Source: Paroedura picta (Eukaryota > Chordata > Lepidosauria > Squamata > Gekkonidae). From it: a stretch of 64,000 bases of DNA. Position numbers and translations under genes: made by a program. Where the stretch lies: the NCBI RefSeq assembly GCF_049243985.1, contig NC_135373.1, forward strand, positions 77,936,213 through 78,000,212, in the 5' to 3' direction. Below, piece after piece: positions 44,995 through 57,396 of this stretch (its first letter is position 1; the number at the start of each line of letters is the position of its first letter). The notes below the pieces were generated by a model that was not told the DNA's origin, did not search any database, and was given only the letters and a program-made list of their open reading frames with translations.

Positions 44995-46112
44995 AGCTCT
45001 ATCTCCTCATGGACGGCCGCCCGGACTCTCCCCCGGAACCATTTGCCAGATGTTTGGAAGCGGTGACAGAATGGTTCGAGCAGAGTCGCCTGAAACTCAA
45101 CCCCTCCAAGACGGAGGTCCTGTGGTTGGGACGTAGGGGGCGGGAACAGGAAGCGCGTTTACCCACCCTGGCAGGGACGTACCTTACCATCGCGTCCCAG
45201 GCCAGGAATTTGGGTGTGATCATTGACGCCTCCCTGACCTTGGAGGCGCAGGTCAAAAGAGTAGCGGGCCAGGCATTTTTCCAGCTTCGCCAGGCCCGAC
45301 TACTAGCGCCCTACCTGTCCCCCGAACACCTAGCCACAGTGATCCATGCAACGGTCACCTCCAGAATAGATTTCTGTAACTCGCTCTACGCGGGCCTTCC
45401 CTTGTCCTTGGTCCGGAAACTCCAGCTAGTGCAAAATGCAGCTGCCAGGGTCCTCACTGGTACACCTTGGAGGGCCCACATTCAGCCAGTGCTGAGGCAG
45501 CTGCACTGGTTGCCAATTGCTGCCCGGATCCGGTTCAAGGTTTTGGTTTTAACCTTCAAGGCTTTACGCGAGTTGGGACCCACATACCTGAGGGACCGTC
45601 TATTGCCCTATGCCCCCCCGCAGAGCCTTACGTTTTGCGGGAGAAAATCTGCTGGTCGTTCCCGGCCCCAGGGAAGCACGCCTGGCCTCGACCAGGGCCA
45701 GGGCCTTTTCGGTCCTGGCCCCTACCTGGTGGAATGAGCTCCTGGGAGAGCTGCGGGCCCTGCAAGATCTTCCATCATTCCACAGGGCCTGCAAGACAGA
45801 GCTCTTCCACCAGGTTTCCAGTTGAGGCCGAGGCTAACATCTACGCCCCCCCCCCCCAGGGACCCGGGACCTGGGATTGAGATTAGGGATTAGTACCATC
45901 AGTATCCCCTCTCCACCTGCTTGTAGTAGGAGGGGGAGGTTGATTAGCCTATCTTGCCAGGTTAGCTTGCTAACCAATAATGTTATATTGTAATTGTTGT
46001 TGAGGGATTTTAATGGATTTTATTGGGGTTTTTAAAATGTTGTAACCCGCCACGAGCCGTAAGGGAGTGGCGGGCAATAAATCGAAAGATAATAATAATA
46101 ATAATAATAACT
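44995..46112 (+). mobile_element. L2-like LINE inserted in a Sauria SINE, about 1.1 kb
   Basis: The first codons read LYLLMDG, just after the expected YADDTQ active-site box, so reverse transcription stopped there. The C-terminal ORF2, a stop, a 3' untranslated region with CCCGCCACGAGCCGTAAGGG and GGCGGGCAATAAATC, and an (AAT)n tail follow. It is GC-rich and CpG-rich, the best-preserved L2 in the window. Confidence 0.95.
45009..45825 (+). pseudogene. L2 ORF2 C-terminal domain
   Basis: The frame from 45009 reads RCLEAVTEWFEQSRLKLNPS, KTEVLWLG, GVIIDASLTLEAQVKRVAGQ, HATVTSRIDFCNSLYAGLPL, VQNAAARVLTGTPWRAHIQP, LRQLHWLPIAARIRFKVLVL and YLRDRLLPYAPP. A C-run at 45614-45620 then shifts the frame, and the end (RALRFAGENLLVVPGPREAR, TWWNELLGELRALQDLP) is open in the next frame to a stop at 45825. 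A single homopolymer shift separates it from an intact C-terminus, which fits a young copy. Confidence 0.92.
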
Positions 46113-46178
46113 CCCAGCCTCATGGGCAAAGCTTTCAGACCACTCTGCCTTACTACTCTGTGCCACAAGAGGCTCTAC

Positions 46179-46190
46179 TGAAAGCTGCTA
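46179..46190 (+). repeat. Target-site duplication of split Sauria SINE, right
   Basis: TGAAAGCTGCTA. Confidence 0.92.
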
Positions 46191-48426
46191 CTTACTGCTA
46201 AATTCCATAAGTAGGACTATTTAATTCCTCCGTCAGTCACATCCACCTAAGATTGATGATTACACTCTTTTATATGAAATTAAAAAGTTTAATAACAGAT
46301 GTCTTTTTTTCATCTAGCTACTGTTAGTTCTTAATATTTTAGAGTGCTCTTTGAATGTCCACAGCACTTCACATATATTTTCTCAGTAATCCAGAAAACA
46401 AATCTGTAAAGGAGGTCAGTATTATTCTCTGCATTTTGGATAAGGCTATGAGAGCTGAGTGTAGTTATGCCTCAGCAGCAAACTAGGCATACAAGTTTCC
46501 TAGCCCATATTTCATTCCTAACCTTATTCTGGACTCAGGCTGGGAATTGAGAGGGAGAGGGCTAAGCAGACCCATCAATTCTCCATTTCAGATGTTCCCC
46601 TTTGCAATCCCTTCCCTTGTATTAGATCCCCAAATCAGACTGTCAGGAAAACTGCCTCAAGGGGGAAGGGACTTTGCCCACCATAGTCTAAGCCAGGCTT
46701 TCTCAACCAGGGTTTTGTGAAATTCCGGGGTTTTCTCCCACCAGCATTTCTTTTGGCTTCTGATTAAAAAGCTGGAAAGGGGTTTTACCCTGTTTGTATG
46801 TGTTTTAAAGTGCTATTTTCTGAGATTTGGAGGAAAAAATGTTTTGTAGTTAGCATTCCTAAAGTTTGTGACCAGGTAATAGCAAATTATTGCACAGAAA
46901 TAATATTTCCACTTGCTTACTGGTGTTTCTCATTTTAAAAAATCACGGAGAATGTATGATAAGGATGGCCACAGCTTAATATTGGACAATGTTTAAAATA
47001 CTGTGAAACTAAAGATTCCTTTTGTTTGTTCACCTGCTAACATGAAGTAAACTTGCATCATTGCTGAAAATAAGCACTAATAATAAGTGCCAACAAATCA
47101 TTGTAAAATAATAATGCAGAAAAACTATCCTGGCGGTTTGATACAACCCTCCCCCCACCACCCAATTTTATCTATCCAACCTTTTTTAAAAAACCACTCC
47201 TGACTTCAAGTGAATATTTGTATTAACAATATACTGAAATAATAGCCTGAAAATACATCTGTTATATTCAAGGACAGGGATTCAGTTGTTAACAAACAAA
47301 ACAGTAATCTTAGCAGTATATTGTTACTATGTGCTGTCATCATACAAAAGGAAATCTTTGCTGTTACCATGGCACTAAACCTTCGACCAATGCAGTAAAA
47401 ACAAAACAAAAAAACCTTACAGGCACCTACCTCCAAAAAATAAGACAAAGGAAAATTGTATTCTTATGCTGTCTTTTAAAAAAACATATAGACAAAATAT
47501 ATGGTAAGAGTTTCGTTATCCTATAATGCTTCATTATAGAATTGAACAGAATTGAATTTGATTTCATTAAAGTTTCCCCCCTAAGGATAAAAGATATTGG
47601 GATGCAGCATAGTTTGTATAATAGAACTCTTTACAGGAGTGCTGATTTGTCACAGTAGATACTTCTTTCCCCATTTTGGTCCTGTTCTGTCAGGAAGTTG
47701 TGTAATTGTGACTACTAATTGTGACTACTTAACTTTCTTGTTTATAATAACAAGAGATTATGCTGCACTGTAATTACTGTTATAACTAGGAAGTGTATGT
47801 ATGAACCTGCAAGAAGCTGCACATAAGTATGTGGTGAACACATGCTCCCCATCCCTTTTAGAACAGTCATATCCTTAGCCCTGGATCCCTCTCTCCAGGG
47901 GACACAACCATTCACAATTACATGCAGTCCATTATAACTGATGTCCATCTTCTTACTGTCATTTATCTAAGTGTCTCTACTTCTAGAGATGCTGGAACGT
48001 GTGATAGTAGAACATCCTACTGTTAACAGTTGCGATCACCTGTGAGCCAAATGTTTGTCTATGTCCTCAAATGATTATCAAATAGTGTTTGCTTGTGAAG
48101 TAGCTGTGGTAGTGGAGTTTTGTTTTGTTTCCTTGGCTTGATTGGTATTTTGCATCTGTGCAGTAGGAGAGATGCTTCTAAACAGGATCACTAATGGTCA
48201 AGTCAGGCACTTATATGACATGAGGGTGGAGGAGACAACAGCTAAGATACTATGAGGCTGGGAAAAATATGCATATATAGAATAATGTTCTTAAATGAAT
48301 ACTGAATGGTTAAATGTACAATGTATATAATTTCTGGTTGACTAATTAATTTGCTCATTGTTCACTTATACAATTAGCTACCAAGTGGTGTATAGGAGTA
48401 ACAGGTTTGTGGAGAAAGCCACCAAC
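46191..48426. other. AT-rich DNA with weak repeat traces
   Basis: 46350-46490 resembles a decayed MIR on the reverse strand (TCTGTAAAGGAGGTCAGTAT). 46690-46745 (GGCTTTCTCAACCAGGGTTT) resembles a hAT-type terminal part. No gene is recognised. Confidence 0.4.
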
Positions 48427-49000
48427 TAGGGCAGAGTCTGCACTTACTTTGTTTATTCCATTGTCAATCCTGTTGAATTCAGATCGATTTGAACTCGGAT
48501 CTTCCTCTCCCCCCCCCCTCATTGAAACAGGAAAGTGTTCTGCACATGGTTAGGGTAGTTCAGAAAGGGCGGGGGGGGGAGCCTCTTTCTTTCTTTTCTT
48601 GAAGGGGGGGGGGAGAAGAGCCAGGCAGGGAGCCTCTTTATTTTCTTGGGGGAGGGGGAGAGGATCGAAAAAGGCAGAGAAGGGAGAAAAAATCCAGGAC
48701 CGACAGAAGTTGAGATAAATTAGGGGCTTCAACCTTAAGGCAAGCTTGTCACATGACCAGGTGTGACCTATCAGAGGTTCTCTACCACAGAGCTTGCTTT
48801 CCCAATCCAGATTTGAAAAATATTGAGCATTAAAAGCACTCTAAGATATCACACAATAAAGGCATGGTCACTCCGGATCAATCCTCCTTGCTGCAGAAGG
48901 AAAATTTAAATTGCCCCAAATCCAAACGGAAATCGCATTTTGTGTAGAGGGCAGGGACTGAATCAACCTGGGATTGGAATAAAAGCTCAGTGCAGTTTAC
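48427..49000. mobile_element. Non-autonomous DNA element, AGTCTGCAC ends (second copy)
   Basis: It starts GCAGAGTCTGCACTTACTTT and ends GCTCAGTGCAGTTTACAC. It is colinear with the copy at 18777: GAAAGTGTTCTGCACATGGT, GCCTCTTTCTTTCTTTTCTT and GGGATTGGAATAAAAGCTC recur in the same order. The ends carry G and C homopolymer runs. Confidence 0.85.
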
Positions 49001-50262
49001 ACCCATATTGTCCTAGAGTGCCTGAAGCTGTGTAGCCACCATCCACTTGAGAGCCTAACCCAAAAATGGAATATTAGTCACTGGGAGGGCTCTTGACTAT
49101 TCCCATAAAAATAGAGAGGCTGAAAGAAACATTGGTAATTATGCTATCCTTGAAAAACTTTTCCATTTTATACTATTAAAATGCTCTGGCCCAGATGACT
49201 CAGGTTCACATGACCCCTATGGGGTTGCCACAAATCAGCTGGGACTTTCACGGCAACTAAGAGCCACCTTGAGCCTCTGGACAGTCTGCCCCATCATAAA
49301 ACCCTGATTCAAATCAAAAACTGTAACAAAATAAAATACTTGTTTGGCTGTTAACATGCATCTATAATAATAGATTCTCCATACATATCCTTCTGTCCAT
49401 TTTTGGTGGGCATAACTCATGAGAAAATAAAACTAAGAATCTCAGAATTGGCCACCAGGTTCTGGATGATTGTAGAAGTTCCAGGGCCAAAAATGAATGA
49501 AATTGGAATAGTGTGGCCCAGGTTATCCCCAGACATACCTTGTCCATGCTATTAGCAATGGAAGCTATTTTTTTTTACTTCTGTTCCTCATATATAACCC
49601 CTAAGGCAGGTTAACATTCTATTATCATGTATACGAAGGCTGTAGTGGGGGTGAAGCATCCTTTTACTACTTTGATAGATCTTAGGAAAATATTAACTCC
49701 CCCCTTCTGTTCATAATATTAACATAGGTTTGCTGTTATTCTACTATGAAATATGTTCAAAGTTGCCAACCAGGATGAAACCAAGACTGAAAAATGGGGG
49801 GGGGGTATTGGTGTGTGTGTATGGGCATGTTAACAGGGATGCCTGTTTGCAAGATCTGATTGCACAGTCAGAACTATGAACCTAGTGGAATTAAATGAAC
49901 AAGGCTGCTAAAGAGAATGATGCTGTTAGGAGGCCGTCTCGTGGCAATGACTGTAGCAGCCATGAGTTTCACTGGCTGGTCCTTCCTTGCTCCAAAGCTG
50001 TCTTAATAGATGGTTTTAGCAGAATCGGAACCTTAGCCTTATAGTAATGTTGCAGAAAGGCCCACTGAGCACAGTCAGAGAAACGGTTTAGTGTTCTCTG
50101 CCATCCCTGTGCCCCAGTGGATACAATGCAAACTGCCATCTGCCTCTTGTGACTTGGTGACATGACAGCAGTACATTTTTTAGACTACTATATGCAGAGA
50201 CCTATTACAGACTGCACAGTAACAGGTTTGGATGGCAGGTTTTACATTCATTAAATTATCTC
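49001..50262. other. Unique AT-rich DNA
   Basis: Nothing is recognised except a G-run and (GT)n near 49796-49820. Confidence 0.5.
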
Positions 50263-50265
50263 TAA

Positions 50266-50446
50266 GACCGTTTATGCACTGGAGGTTTCATGCTGGGCTG
50301 CAGGCTGGAGTTTTAGTCGTGGCAGGTGTCCCCACCTCTTCCTGCACCCACATGGGGGAGCATTTGGCCTGGTGCACCTCATCCACCCCCTATCTGTGCT
50401 CCTGATAGGTGGGTAGGGCAGTGAAGTTCCCAGTGCATAAACGGTC
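50266..50446. mobile_element. Harbinger-like MITE, 181 bp, intact ends
   Basis: Perfect inverted ends GACCGTTTATGCACTGG (50266-50282) and CAGTGCATAAACGGTC, with TAA on each side (50263-50265 and 50447-50449), the 3-bp TWA target of PIF/Harbinger elements. It is non-coding. The copy at 16255 is a decayed relative. Confidence 0.92.
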
Positions 50447-50449
50447 TAA

Positions 50450-51303
50450 GTGCTGTGTTTTGCATTTCTCCTCAGGAATGTATGGCAGCCCTCAATTGTA
50501 TAGAATAGGTAAAGGGGTACACTCCAGGCATAATAATTCAAAATTGTTCTTTTCTATCTGTGCAGCCTTTTCTTGGTTTCTTGATTGCATGAGAGAATAC
50601 CGAAAACCAGGTTTTATAAAACTAGAGCCATGCTTTGTATCTGCATGAACATGTTTGTGAAGGTAGTAAGCAAGAAGATATGGGGTTCTACAGGCATATT
50701 GAATATGACTGAAGAACGTGACAGTGGGGACTAAGCAGAGGCTTAATATGCGTCTTCTGTCAAGAGATGCTCTCAAATGGAGAGTCAGTATGCTATGATT
50801 TATAGAGCAGTGCTCCTAATTCCAATTCATCGGAAGCCTTGTCTGTGAATTTTATGAGTCCAAATATCATAAAGGTCATCACTTTGGTCAATATCAGAAA
50901 TCTCATTTCCATTCAACCATGTGTCAAACCATCTTATGAAATGGAATTTCAACTACTGGATTGCCTTACATTATTTTTCTTTAAAAGCACTGGGGTTAAT
51001 TGGAATTAGTAATGGTATCAAGCAAAAGGAATGAGTTACCAGGAAGGGAGGGATTCAAGAATAAAGATGATTATGATTTTTATCTTTCCACAGCAAGGCT
51101 AATAGCAACTTGTACAGGTGATTTAAACTGTGGAAATTTTGAGAGGAAAAGGTCTTGCTAAGTTTTCCAGCACCATTGCCCTGAATCCAATTTTTCTTTC
51201 CTACCATGGCTGTTTTAAAATGAAAGATGCTGGTAGATCTTATCACAGACTTCCTCCATTATATCTGCTTTGGATCATGTGCCATGAGAGACTGTGTTGT
51301 ACT
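50450..51303. other. Unique AT-rich DNA
   Basis: Nothing is recognised. Confidence 0.5.
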
Positions 51304-51432
51304 CCTGAACACATGAAACTGCCTTATACTGGAATCAGACCCTTAGTCCATCAAAGTCAGTATTGTCTGCTTAGACTGGCAGCAGCTATGCCATGTCTCA
51401 GGAAGAGGTTTTTCACATCACCTACTGCCAGA
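51304..51432 (+). mobile_element. Squamate SINE fragment (AACATATGAAGCTGCC type)
   Basis: ACACATGAAACTGCCTTATA, GTCCATCAAAGTCAGTATTG and CAGGAAGAGGTTTTTCACAT follow a repeat common in reptile genomes. Its tRNA-like end, normally further right, is missing. Confidence 0.75.
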
Positions 51433-53689
51433 TCTGTTAACTGCTCTACTTATGCTTGCTTTCTGTGTAAGGCTGTAATGAACATCACTTTGAAAGTCAG
51501 GTTCCAAGCACTGAAGAAACAGCAATAGCAAGAGAAGGAGTAAAATTCCTCATTAGGTAGAGAGAGCTTGAGCGACAGTTAACTCCTAGCACTCTCTGCC
51601 TAATGAAGATTTTTAACTATTGATGTTACTTCAGCACCTGAACCTAAATTTCAGAGTGTGGTCGTTCTCATTGTTATTTGATTTTCATTTGTTTACTTTG
51701 ATTTTGATGATGTGGATTCAGAACTCCACTCTGAGGTAAATTTTCCCTCCAGAATAAAAATGTTCTCTCACAGACTAAGCTAGCCTTGTAGCATGATCCT
51801 TATAAAAATGAAGCCCACTGTCCTTCCCTGTCACTGCTATAACTTTTGGGCTTTATTTAACCCTGGAATTCTTTTGGGAGGTTATAGAGCACTTTTCCTT
51901 TTAACTATCAGAAAGGCTCTGAGGCATTTCTAACCACAAGCAAAAGCTTTTATTTTACAAAAAGGAAAAGGGTAGTTGGAATGAGGAATCAAATTTTTTC
52001 TTACCTCAGTTATTTTACAGTTTAAGTTCTTTGTTACAGGCTCTTGACATGTTCACAGGCTTTTCTTTCAAAGATGCTAAGATTTCTTTTAAACTGAGAG
52101 GTTTTGTTACTGTGTTTATCCACAAAAGACATCTTTTTCTTTCAAAATCTTTTAAAGTTCCATTGAACTCCCCTGGCTCCTAGAAAGTGGGCATTTTGGC
52201 TAGTACCGCCACTTCCTCCCTTTCTAGAAGTACCAGTATTGCACCATCTACGGAGGCATCTAGGGCACTTTCTCATACACGTGTGTTTGAGGAAATCCAC
52301 TTTCCCGATTTCCCCTCCTTCACTCCTTAGAAGAATTATTCCAGTTAGGCCCAAATTGTAAGTTAATATCTCACTGCCCAGATTTCCCACTGCCCAAGTT
52401 GTCTAAACTCTGTGTGGATTAGCTGTCAGTAGAAAACTCAGTTATTTAACTAGAGTTTCTCTTGTTGCTCAATCTCTCTCTGAAACCTTTCAAAGTATGG
52501 TTTGTCAGCAACACATAATATTATTTCTTTCTATAGCTATCAGTTAGAAAACTGAAATAATTTGTACCTAAAATGTTAAAATATTGTTCATAGGATGTCA
52601 AGTGATAGGAAGTGCTTTCAGAACTTACTCCTCAAATTGATTCTCCTCCTATATATTCAAGGCTTTTTTGTGATGATGCTGAGTGTGGCACCTCTTTCCC
52701 ATGTCCTAATCCTTGCATACAAGCCTACCCTAAACCAGAGAAGAAGATAGTGGGCCTTCAGGAATAGCCTGGTAGGAATTTATAGGAGGAGGGAATTGAT
52801 AAAAATTGGCACAGCTATATAAATCACTACAGGTACTGCTTTTTTAAAACAAAAAAGCACCCTATATATTTTTAAACACCAGGAAAAAGCCTATTTATCA
52901 AAGGAAATTGTTTGCATATATTGTTGTCCAACAACCATGTTGTACTAGACTAGAGGTTGGTTGAGAAGAACGTGAATAGTTAACTGAAGAAACAGAAAAT
53001 GCTGAACAATGAATCAACTACAGTTCCAAGAGCAAATGGTAAATAGGATTTTAACCTTTGCGTAAATGAATGCTTTGGTGATCCTTAATGACCTATTCCT
53101 CCAAAATTTTCACAACCCATTTACTCCAGTTGGAAATTTATAGTGCAGGGAAAATGCCACGTCAAATCTGGCCCCCAATTAAGCACCATAAAAGCACACA
53201 AAAGAAAATCTTCCAATCTGTAGAGCAATTTCCATCCATTTACTATTTCCAAAAAGACAATGTTGAATAAAATTGGGAACTGGGATTAAAAGCTAAAATG
53301 TATTGTTCCTTTTCTATGCACTGGAAGCAATTCTTTTGTTTTCTATGGAGGTCATAATAAAGATCTTGTTGGACAAGAAACTTCTTGACCATTTGTGACA
53401 CATCTTTTGGGCCAGAGTGTTTGTTAGATGAAGGTTATACAGGAGACTGTCCCTGCATCTTTCATTTTCTGCTGCTTCATTTTCTCTTCTATGTTGCTGC
53501 ATGCTCCTTCTCATGAGAATGTGACATAACTGGCGTCCAGGAACATTAGACTGGTTTATGGAGGAGTGTGCTACTCTATCAACTCCATGGAGAACAGGAA
53601 GATTAGTAGATATATTTTGAAGGAATTTCTGCACATCAGAAAAATAGTATCACACCCATGGAATGGTGAAGTGCTAATTTTTTTAAGCT
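51433..53689. other. Unique AT-rich DNA
   Basis: No gene or repeat is recognised. Confidence 0.5.
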
Positions 53690-53824
53690 ATTGTATGTTT
53701 AAGGGAGTTTTATGGGTTTTATGCTGTATTTTATTGATTTTATGTTGTGAACTGCCTCAAGGCTATTTGGCGTGAACAGTGGTATAGAAATGTAAATATA
53801 AATAAATAAATAAATAAATAAATA
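53690..53824 (+). mobile_element. L2-like LINE 3' tail with (AAAT)n
   Basis: GTTGTGAACTGCCTCAAGGC and GTGAACAGTGGTATAGAAAT lead into an AATAAATAAATAAAT array at 53797-53824. It resembles the 3' end of the L2 at 38806 (GAGCTGCCTCAAGCCTTCAG). Confidence 0.75.
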
Positions 53825-54179
53825 TTTCACCTCCCAGGCCCTCTTTACCTTTTTGCTGTCTCGCCTTTGTCTGTCTTCTTTTCACGTGTTTTACCCTCCT
53901 CATCTGATGCTGAAAGAGTCAGAAAAGAGCAACGTGCCTTACATGCATCATGCTTCTGCTTGTCAATCAGTTCAATCAACCAATTCCCTTTCTCCAATTC
54001 CCTCTATTTTTTTAAATTCATACTTCTTCATTGCAATGCCTATGCATGGAATCATAGATGTATAGTGCTTTTTGGATGCCACCCCTTATGGAATCACAAG
54101 TCCTATGATAAATTAAAAAATTAATATTGTTCCAGATTTTTGGGTGTGTGGGGAGAGAGAAAACTTTCAAGAGGCACGT
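53825..54179. other. Unique DNA
   Basis: Nothing is recognised. Confidence 0.5.
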
Positions 54180-54560
54180 TTTGTTTAATAAAATATTCTT
54201 TTATTTCTGGCATCGCCTACTTGCAAGTCCGCCTATTCATTGCTCCAGGCACGTTGCCATTTAAAAAAAGAAATTCCTGTCCCCAGGAACAACAGAAAAG
54301 GAGGCAGGTGCGAGGGTGGGATGATGTAGGCGTCTTTAGCACGTTTGAGCCTCCATATCTTCCTTCTGCTGGTTGCCTGCTGGTTGCTCTCTGGTAGATA
54401 GCAATTTTTGGGGTGGTGAATCCACTTTTTGCGATTCCCAAAGCTTTAAAATGGAGGATGTAGCAAGTTGTCAGCTGGATGTGGGTGACATCATGTGCAG
54501 GGGCTGGAATATTCAGCTTCAGTGGCATGATGTTACATTTAATGGGTGCAGAAATGTCCT
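54180..54560. mobile_element. Possible copy of the 3529-4400 element
   Basis: AAAGCTTTAAAATGGAGGAT and the following GTAGCA...GCTGGATGTGGGTGAC parallel the inverted block at 3610-3670. Boundaries are not resolved. Confidence 0.35.
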
Positions 54561-55087
54561 GAGTTTGAACATCTCTCTGGAATGACTATCTTCATCATTT
54601 CTATCCTGTGTGCACTCTTTTTGAATACTTGAAAGTTTATTCTTCTGCATTCTGAAAAAAAAGGTGTGCATTTTATTATTGTTGTAAAAATTCCACATTC
54701 CCTGGTTTATACACATAGAAGGCAGGAACATGAATATACCGATGGGGCTCATTCTACCAAACCTATTTTGGCCATTAAGGCCAAGATGAAGATTTATAAT
54801 GTATATTTGCAAGCACTGGAGTGTGGCAATCCAGTAACTGGGGGGAAGCTTCTGGCAATTTGCTGTTTTTAAAATCCAAGCTTCCAGCAGAATGAGTTTA
54901 TAAATAATGATGCAAACATAAATGCACAGTTTGCTTTAATGTTTCTGAAATGTTAATATTTTAAGGGCACATTCATTTGATCAATATAGTGTATTTCTCA
55001 GTAAAATAACTTTGGCTTAAAATAATGTATTCTGTATAATTTAAATGACATTTTATATAGTATATGTCTGACTATGTATAGATAAAT

Positions 55088-55163
55088 AGTGCAATCCTGA
55101 ACAGAGCTACACTCTTCTAAATCCATAGACTTAGAATGATATAAATCTGTTCAGGATTGCACT
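55088..55163. mobile_element. Small palindromic MITE (GTGCAATCCTGAACAG ends)
   Basis: AGTGCAATCCTGAACAG at 55088 is the exact complement of CTGTTCAGGATTGCACT at 55147-55163. The middle keeps CTTCTAAATCCATAGACTTA, the core of a family widespread in squamates. It would form a 76-base hairpin. Confidence 0.9.
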
Positions 55164-55319
55164 TTACAGCATTGATTGATCAGTTACAATGATGAATGAA
55201 GACTTATTTCACTTAAAATTAACTAAGTATTTAATGGTAAAGGCTGTATTGTGTAATGACAATATCTTTCACGGGGGCTGGAGGTCAGATATGCACATAG
55301 AGCTAAAAATATGCCATTT

Positions 55320-55700
55320 TGTGGTGCTCAGTGTGTCCAGTAACCCTCCCCCAGGGTTACCAAGCCTTCCCCGTGCATGTTGTCTGGCTGCAAAGTGGGG
55401 AAATGGGCTTGGAGATTGGCTGAGAGCAGTCACCGCTGTTGTTGAGCATGCCCCCTGTGCTTGAGCTGCTGCTGCTGTCCCCTTGCTTGGACAGGCTCGG
55501 TCAGTTGTTCGCCTGCTGAGAGGGAGAGCCACCAGCACCAGACACACTGAGCTGCTGGCTCCCTCCCTCCCTCCTTTCCTTCAACAGGATTGGCTGAGGG
55601 GGAGGTAAAGGAGAAGGGGGTCATCCTGCCCAGCCCAGCTCAACCTGGCCCCTGTGGAGGCTCTCTCTCAGTTGCTTGGTCTGCCCCAAACGTCGGAGGA
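55320..55700. other. GC-richer unclassified block
   Basis: It includes CCTCCCCCAGGGTTACCAAG and CTGCTGCTGCTGT runs. Frames of 64-112 codons on both strands look compositional. It is probably repeat-derived; the family is unknown. Confidence 0.4.
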
Positions 55701-55800
55701 AAGCTGCAAACTTCCAAACCTCCATTCTCCACATTTACTCTGATTCAGATGAAACATCTACTTGTGAAAAGAAAGAGGCACTTCCCAGCTGAACGCAGAG

Positions 55801-56637
55801 GGCCATTCTGCATGACTTACACAATCTGCAACACTCCTGCAACACTCCCGCAAAAATTGCTTTGTTGTAGCGCTTTTCGGGAAATCCAGAAAAGTGGATC
55901 CCCCCCAAAAAAACCACTAGACTCTTGAGAACAACCTGCAACACATCCAAAAAAGACATGTGCATTCTCAATGTAGCAGTAGAAAGAATGTCCCTCCCTC
56001 GCTCTCGCCCCCGAGCTTCCAGAGACGCAATAGCCATTTTTTCTCCTTAGACCAGCGAAAGCAACGAACGAGCGAGGCTTCTCCGGCTAAAGTCCCTCCA
56101 CAGAAGTGCTTAACAGTAAAACAAAGCTCCCTACTGCAAATGTCTTTAAAGTTCCCAAGCACAATACAGCCCCTGTTCGACACTGCCCGTAATTTTGGCC
56201 ACAAATCATGCCTATGGGGGGGGGGGGGCGTGTAAAGCGTGTACTTGAAGAGCGTGTAAACAATTGAGCGCTAGTTCCTACACCAGCAAAAAAGGTCTTT
56301 CTGAGACAATGAATGAACAAATATTCATTGTGACTGGGGTGTTTGCGTTAAAAAAAAAGTTTTAAAAGGGAAAGGGGCTTTTCGGGAGCATGAACACAAC
56401 AGTTCATTGGATGTTCTGTTGGATTGACGGCCAGTGGCAGAAAAGTGCAGAAAATATCGCTTTCTTTGTTGTGATTCCAGTGAGACCGGAAACATATGGG
56501 GAATGAATAGACCGCTACTGGCACTTCAACATTCCACTAGAATTAACGGTATGTGGAATGATGAAATTCCACTATTAAATATAGCATTTCTCCATACTGA
56601 AAACATTCAGCAAAATTGGTCCTTGTGCAGCAAGCCC
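55801..56637. mobile_element. MITE related to the 13618 element
   Basis: The ends GGCCATTCTGCATGA and TTGTGCAGCAAGCCC are imperfectly inverted, with CAGAG on both sides (55796-55800 and 56638-56642). Blocks shared with 13618-14526 include GTAGCGCTTTTCGGGAAATC, GCGAGGCTTCTCCGGCT, AAAGGGAAAGGGGCT and CTATTAAATATAGCATTT-like ends. It has a G run of 14 at 56216-56229. Confidence 0.75.
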
Positions 56638-56642
56638 CAGAG

Positions 56643-57396
56643 TTTCCCCCTGAGGGTACATATCTTTTAAAACTTTAAGTAGTGCACGCACACACCTAAA
56701 TATCATTCAAAGCTTTCCCTATCATTGTTTCCCCCAGCAATCCAAGTTTAGGGAAAAAGTCATATCACTAGACAAGACTCATTCCATTTCTAAACCTCCC
56801 CCCCCCCCAGCAATTGATCAGATGGGAAAAGTAAGTAATACTGGAGCTGGTACACTGATGAAGGGGGGAAAACAGCTAACATTCTGTTAAGATGGCTACC
56901 CAACAGAAAATGCAGCTTGAAGAATCTCAGCTTACAGTTTCCAAAGACATACCCAGCGTGGAACTGACTGATAAGGAGAGACATTGGAACAGAAGAACGG
57001 AGTAATTTATATACCTTTACAATGTTGGCAGTATTTAAATATGAAAAAGGATCTAAGCACCAGGAGGCTTAAAAGAAAAAAATAGCTTTGAAGTAAAACA
57101 AACTATAGAAAGAGAGAGAGACAGTAGTCTTTGTTCACTATGTTGATTTCTGCAGGCAAGCAGGGAGGAAGTATGTTCAAAGGAAGTCTCCAAATGAGTC
57201 AATCAGAACATAGGAGGAGACTATTTGAAAAACATTAGGAAGTTCCTAATATAACTATGCTAAATACACATTTCCCTTGATGCCCCCTGCAGGGTATTCT
57301 TCATATGTATTTGAATCATGCACACTACAGATCTTGCATAGTCCAATATCTACTTGTAGAAGTTAAGCATGAGCTTACACTCACTTCTTTAAAGGC
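56643..57396. other. Unique DNA
   Basis: Nothing is recognised except a C-run at 56797-56808. Confidence 0.5.

Larger units (their letters stand above)
44786..46178 (-). mobile_element. Sauria-type SINE split by an L2 LINE
   Basis: The SINE parts are 44786-44995 (tail and body) and about 46113-46178 (tRNA-like head, ACAAGAGGCTCT on the plus strand). They join at GGGATTG / CCCAGCCTCATGG to the order of the uninterrupted copy at 41555. An exact 12-bp duplication brackets the whole 1.4-kb composite, so the SINE inserted first and the L2 second. Confidence 0.95.
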
